From Bacteriovoracaceae bacterium (GTDB taxonomy: Bacteria; Bdellovibrionota; Bacteriovoracia; Bacteriovoracales; Bacteriovoracaceae), in contig JAMPXB010000001.1 in the NCBI GenBank assembly GCA_023701435.1, positions 186,001-250,000 of the forward strand: a stretch of DNA of 64,000 bases, written 5' to 3'. Position 1 is the first letter of the stretch; each line of letters opens with the position of its first letter. The notes under the pieces are model-generated. The model was not told the origin of the DNA, ran no database searches, and saw only the letters and a list, made by a program, of their open reading frames with translations. Shown here piece after piece: positions 61,375 through 64,000 of the stretch. The position numbers and the translations under genes are program-made.

Positions 61375-62706
61375 ATGAAATGGATTTCAATGAGTTTACT
61401 GTTGGCCTCAGTTGCCACTGTGAATGCTGCTACTATCGCTGTGATTGATTCAGGTCTTGATTACAAACATGAAATGATCACCCCAAATCTGTGGACGAAC
61501 GTCAATGAGATCGAGGATCGCCGGGACAATGATAACAATGGTTATCAGGACGATGTTCACGGTTGGAATTTTGCCGAACAAAATGGAATGATTATTGATT
61601 ATAAGTATCTGGGAACTTTCTCTGACGACTGTAAAAAGTTCTTCGATGTACAAGGGAAGATGTTTCTTGGGGCTGCTTCTGAGTCAGAAATTGCCTGGCT
61701 TCGTGAAAAAGTAAAGGACAAAGATTTTATCAAGGAAATGGGCAAGTTTGGAAATTTCGTCCACGGAACTCACGTGGCCGGTATCACCATTCGTGAATCT
61801 AACAATCAGGCGATGGGAATCAAGCTTCTTCCTACTGAAGTGAAGCCTTTCCTCGATGGTCTGGCCCGCCAGAAATCTACTAACATCTCCCGCTGGGAAA
61901 TGCTTGAAAAAGGTTTTGATCTTCTCGCCTCTGAACAAATGAAGCAGCTCTCTGATATCGGTCGCTTTATCGATTCTCATAAAGGCGACATTGCCAACGG
62001 TTCATTTGGTACAGGTTTCAACCAGGCCAAAATGATTACTAACACTGCCTTCAAGGTTTTATTCTTCAGAAAGCCAAATGAAGAAGAATCTAATCGCGCC
62101 GCCCGTATGTTCATCGACGCTATGGTTAAGCACGGTCAGACCTTCGCTGCGTCAGCTCCAAATACACTCTTTGTTTTTGCTGCCGGAAACGATGGTATGT
62201 CCAATGATGAGTTTGGTACTTCTCCAGCAAATATTAAGGCCGACAATGTCATCACCGTTGGTGCCACATATAAGAATGAATTTTTCGCTCCTTTTTCTAA
62301 CTACGGCACTAAAATGGTTGATATCGCCGCCCCCGGAATGCTGATTAATTCGGCCATTCCTGGAAATGATTATCTGGAAGTTTCAGGTACATCTCAGGCA
62401 GCACCTTATGTGGCCAACATCGCCGCCCAGATCAAGGACGCTAATCCAAAACTAAAACCTGTTGAAATCAAGAAAATCCTCATGGGCACTGTAGACATGA
62501 AAGGCTTCTTAAAAGAAAAAGTTTCTACCGGTGGTATTGTGAACTCGGAAAGAGCGGTGATTGCAGCTCAGATGTCGACATCAATGAGTGTGGCCGAGGC
62601 CATCTCTAATGCGAAGGCCCTGGTTAAAGACGAAGCTTCTTTCATTTCGACAGCGGTTTATCCAGAATCAGTCATCCCAATGCCCCTTTCCCCAATGTTC
62701 CGTTAA
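61375..62706 (+). CDS. Secreted subtilisin-like serine protease (S8)
   Basis: 443 residues. Signal peptide MKWISMSLLLASVATVNA. The triad is Asp in IAVIDSGLDYKHE, His in HGTHVAGI and Ser in SGTSQAAPYVA, with the oxyanion Asn in FAAGNDG. The Asp motif is right after the signal, so there is no N-terminal propeptide, unusual for S8. A ~120-residue insert separates the Asp and His motifs, and another ~100 lie between His and Asn. A C-terminal extension of ~80 residues follows the domain. Confidence 0.92.
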   Translation: MKWISMSLLLASVATVNAATIAVIDSGLDYKHEMITPNLWTNVNEIEDRRDNDNNGYQDDVHGWNFAEQNGMIIDYKYLGTFSDDCKKFFDVQGKMFLGAASESEIAWLREKVKDKDFIKEMGKFGNFVHGTHVAGITIRESNNQAMGIKLLPTEVKPFLDGLARQKSTNISRWEMLEKGFDLLASEQMKQLSDIGRFIDSHKGDIANGSFGTGFNQAKMITNTAFKVLFFRKPNEEESNRAARMFIDAMVKHGQTFAASAPNTLFVFAAGNDGMSNDEFGTSPANIKADNVITVGATYKNEFFAPFSNYGTKMVDIAAPGMLINSAIPGNDYLEVSGTSQAAPYVANIAAQIKDANPKLKPVEIKKILMGTVDMKGFLKEKVSTGGIVNSERAVIAAQMSTSMSVAEAISNAKALVKDEASFISTAVYPESVIPMPLSPMFR

Positions 62707-62738
62707 TTGTTCGCAGTTAACTGAGGATAAAATCCGAC

Positions 62739-62769
62739 AAAAAAGTCCACCACCCGGTGGACTTTTTTT
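62739..62769 (+). terminator. Rho-independent terminator after subtilase
   Basis: AAAAAAGTCCACC, loop ACCC (62752-62755), GGTGGACTTTTTT. It can also act near the end of the opposite-strand pseudogene. Confidence 0.92.
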
Positions 62770-62770
62770 A

Positions 62771-63544
62771 TTAAGCGGCAATAATTTGGCGAGAATAAGG
62801 ATAAATCCGGTTCACAAAGTTGGTTTCTCTCACATCTAGCTTCATTTGTGTCTTCAACTTTCGGATCCCAAAAACTTCATTGAAATTTAAAATCTTCTCC
62901 GTTACCCCCACGTACATGGCCGGTGGCCATTCATGGGCATGAGGATCAAATTTGTTCCTCCTCACAAATTTGGGATTCATAAAATTTCGGTAGATTTTCA
63001 TGAGCTGCATTTTTTTCTAAAAGGGCCGCTTCATGTTTTTGAAACGCGATGGTTTCTCTTTTTTGAGAGGAAAAGAAATGGCGATAAAGTGAATGGAGAT
63101 GATTCACCGGAAAGAGTGGATTAGATGGATATCTTCGGTCTCAAAACCGTCGTATGCGACATCTTCACGGATCTTGTTAGGCAGATGTGCTTTTTCAAAA
63201 TAAAGTGATTGCCGGGCCATTTCTTTTAAGCGATCCCGAACAGTTCCTTCGGCAACATCCAGAAGCCTGGCGATGGAATGATTACTCATACCATTTAGAG
63301 AATAGTGCAGAACATTTTCACAATGTCCTGCCAGACGTCGGCGCTAATCTAGAGCAAAAGTATTGGCCGAAAAATGCTCGCCACAGGACTTACATTTGTA
63401 GCGTTGATTTTTAGAAGGAGGCTTATCTGTCCGGGGCCAGCCATTTTTTACAAAAAATTTGGATTCCGTTCCAAAATGAAACAGGCAGCGAGAGTTTGGA
63501 CAATAAGGAGGGATCAATTGTAATTGATCAGAAGTTTTAGTCAT
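62771..63544 (-). pseudogene. Decayed transposase-like gene (zinc ribbon, HTH, truncated DDE)
   Basis: Three pieces on the minus strand read as one broken gene. 63344-63544 encodes a zinc ribbon (YCPNSRC ... YKCKSCGEHFSANTFALD) and ends at an in-frame TAG at 63344-63346. The same frame continues with a helix-turn-helix (MSNHSIARLLDVAEGTVRDRLKEM) and YDGFET to about 63140. There the expected catalytic core is missing and the sequence jumps to NPLFPVNHLHSLYRHF...KRETIAF. Then at a run of seven A (63010-63016) the frame shifts to MQLMKIYRNFMNPKF...DPHAHEWPPAM and ends at 62771. The family pattern is from memory of InsA/IS1-like zinc-ribbon transposases. Confidence 0.6.
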
Positions 63545-63655
63545 TAGTCATGATTCATGAAAAATAAGTGCCAACGTTTAAATCAGTTAATTAAATGAAA
63601 TTAAAGAGGGGATAGGGGAGGGGGTTAAAAAAATTACCAGCGGAAGCGAGTAAAA

Positions 63656-63678
63656 AAGTGGGGATGTTATCCCCACTT
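63656..63678 (-). terminator. Terminator after the symporter gene
   Basis: AAGTGGGGAT (63656-63665), loop GTT, ATCCCCACTT (63669-63678), followed on the minus strand by a run of T. It ends the AGCS gene. Confidence 0.9.
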
Positions 63679-63691
63679 AACTGCGAACAAT

Positions 63692-64000
63692 TTAGGTTTT
63701 ACTGGTTGCACGTTTTTGTTCGTATTCTTTTAAGGTCTCTTTGACCTTAGGTAAAAGAATATAACAAGCGAAGATGTTGGGAAGTGCCAACAATCCATAA
63801 AACGCATCGGAAAGATTCAAAACGATATTTAGTTTTGCAACTGCACCGACAAAAATGAATACAATAAAGATCCAACGGTAGGTTGGGATGAACTTGGACC
63901 CTGCGATGAAGCTGATTCCTTGTTCTCCGTAATATGACCAAGAAATGATAGTAGAGAATGCGAAGAGAGTAACAGTCAGGGTTACGATCCAACGGCCGAC
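63692..64000 (-). CDS. Sodium/alanine symporter family (AGCS) protein, C-terminal part
   Basis: 103 codons read from the right edge to the stop at 63692-63694; the frame is open at 64000, so the N-terminus lies outside. FSTIISWSYYGEQG, RWIFIVFIFVGAVAKLNIVLNLSDAFYGLLALPN and ILLPKVKETLKEYE match the end of AGCS-type sodium:alanine/glycine symporters, with the last two membrane helices. These import amino acids using the sodium gradient. A terminator follows within 20 bases. Confidence 0.88.
   Translation of the reverse strand, partial: VGRWIVTLTVTLFAFSTIISWSYYGEQGISFIAGSKFIPTYRWIFIVFIFVGAVAKLNIVLNLSDAFYGLLALPNIFACYILLPKVKETLKEYEQKRATSKT

Noticed and set aside
63747-63992. 81-residue open frame near the right edge
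   Set aside because: A shadow of the AGCS symporter gene, which reads in another frame on the same strand to a stop at 63692.
1-64000. CRISPR array or cas genes
   Set aside because: No regularly spaced repeats and no Cas-like proteins seen.

Overview
The window is a piece of a chromosome from a Gram-negative bacterium of moderate GC content with densely packed genes. The mix fits a predatory bacterium of the Bdellovibrionota, most likely of the Bacteriovorax/Peredibacter type. Evidence for this is LPS-core glycosyltransferases, several outer-membrane barrels, many secreted proteases (snapalysin-like, papain-like, trypsin-like, subtilisin-like and two further metal- or Cys-peptidases), CAP lipoproteins, an L,D-transpeptidase and an Flp-type pilin. 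The taxonomic call is inference from gene content; no rRNA or marker phylogeny could be run.

Layout. 1-3.7 kb: end of rsmJ, a PfkB-family kinase, asnS, and a receiver-like/CheY pair. 3.7-6 kb: secreted snapalysin-like protease and two tandem CAP lipoproteins. 6-14.4 kb: a minus-strand operon GYF-like protein-tmk-holB-ricT-sbcD-sbcC, linking DNA precursor synthesis, replication and repair. 14.6-18.2 kb: sufE-hemB-membrane protein, a CNNM/CBS transporter and a DUF488 protein. 18.2-23.4 kb: heptosyltransferase, WaaA-like Kdo transferase, an unknown protein, an Flp pilin and an outer-membrane barrel. 23.4-24.2 kb: a RAYT transposase bounded by near-perfect 25-bp inverted repeats. 24.3-29 kb: fatty-acid beta-oxidation (fadI, fadJ) and a LolC-like permease. 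29-36.4 kb: PilZ-like protein, tyrosine recombinase, papain-like protease with a small Cys-rich partner, rmuC, a LysM-like/barrel protein, a STAS protein and a DEAD-box helicase. 36.4-40.7 kb: tRNA-Arg, tex, an FAD oxidoreductase and a secreted pyroglutamyl-peptidase-like protein. 40.8-54.8 kb: an envelope-oriented accessory region with a metalloprotease, a transglutaminase-like protein, a YkuD_2 transpeptidase, a three-gene operon and a two-component system. 54.9-60.3 kb: tRNA-Met, tilS-ftsH-folP, a scramblase-like protein and a VOC-like protein. 60.4-64 kb: two secreted serine proteases, a decayed transposase gene and the end of an AGCS sodium/amino-acid symporter.

Most interesting. The minus-strand operon 52385-45335 encodes a 1253-residue protein that joins a circularly permuted ATP-grasp domain to a C-terminal HEVIH metallopeptidase-like motif. 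It is followed by a 745-residue membrane protein and, by ATGA overlap, an outer-membrane barrel. Together these look like an envelope-spanning system of unknown function, next to an L,D-transpeptidase and a transglutaminase-like protein. A second signal is a recurring arrangement in which a -10 box (TATAAT or TAGAAT) ends exactly 6 nt before an ATG, suggesting leaderless mRNAs.

Housekeeping genes have clear family motifs. Functions of the secreted and envelope proteins are mostly inferred from motifs and topology.
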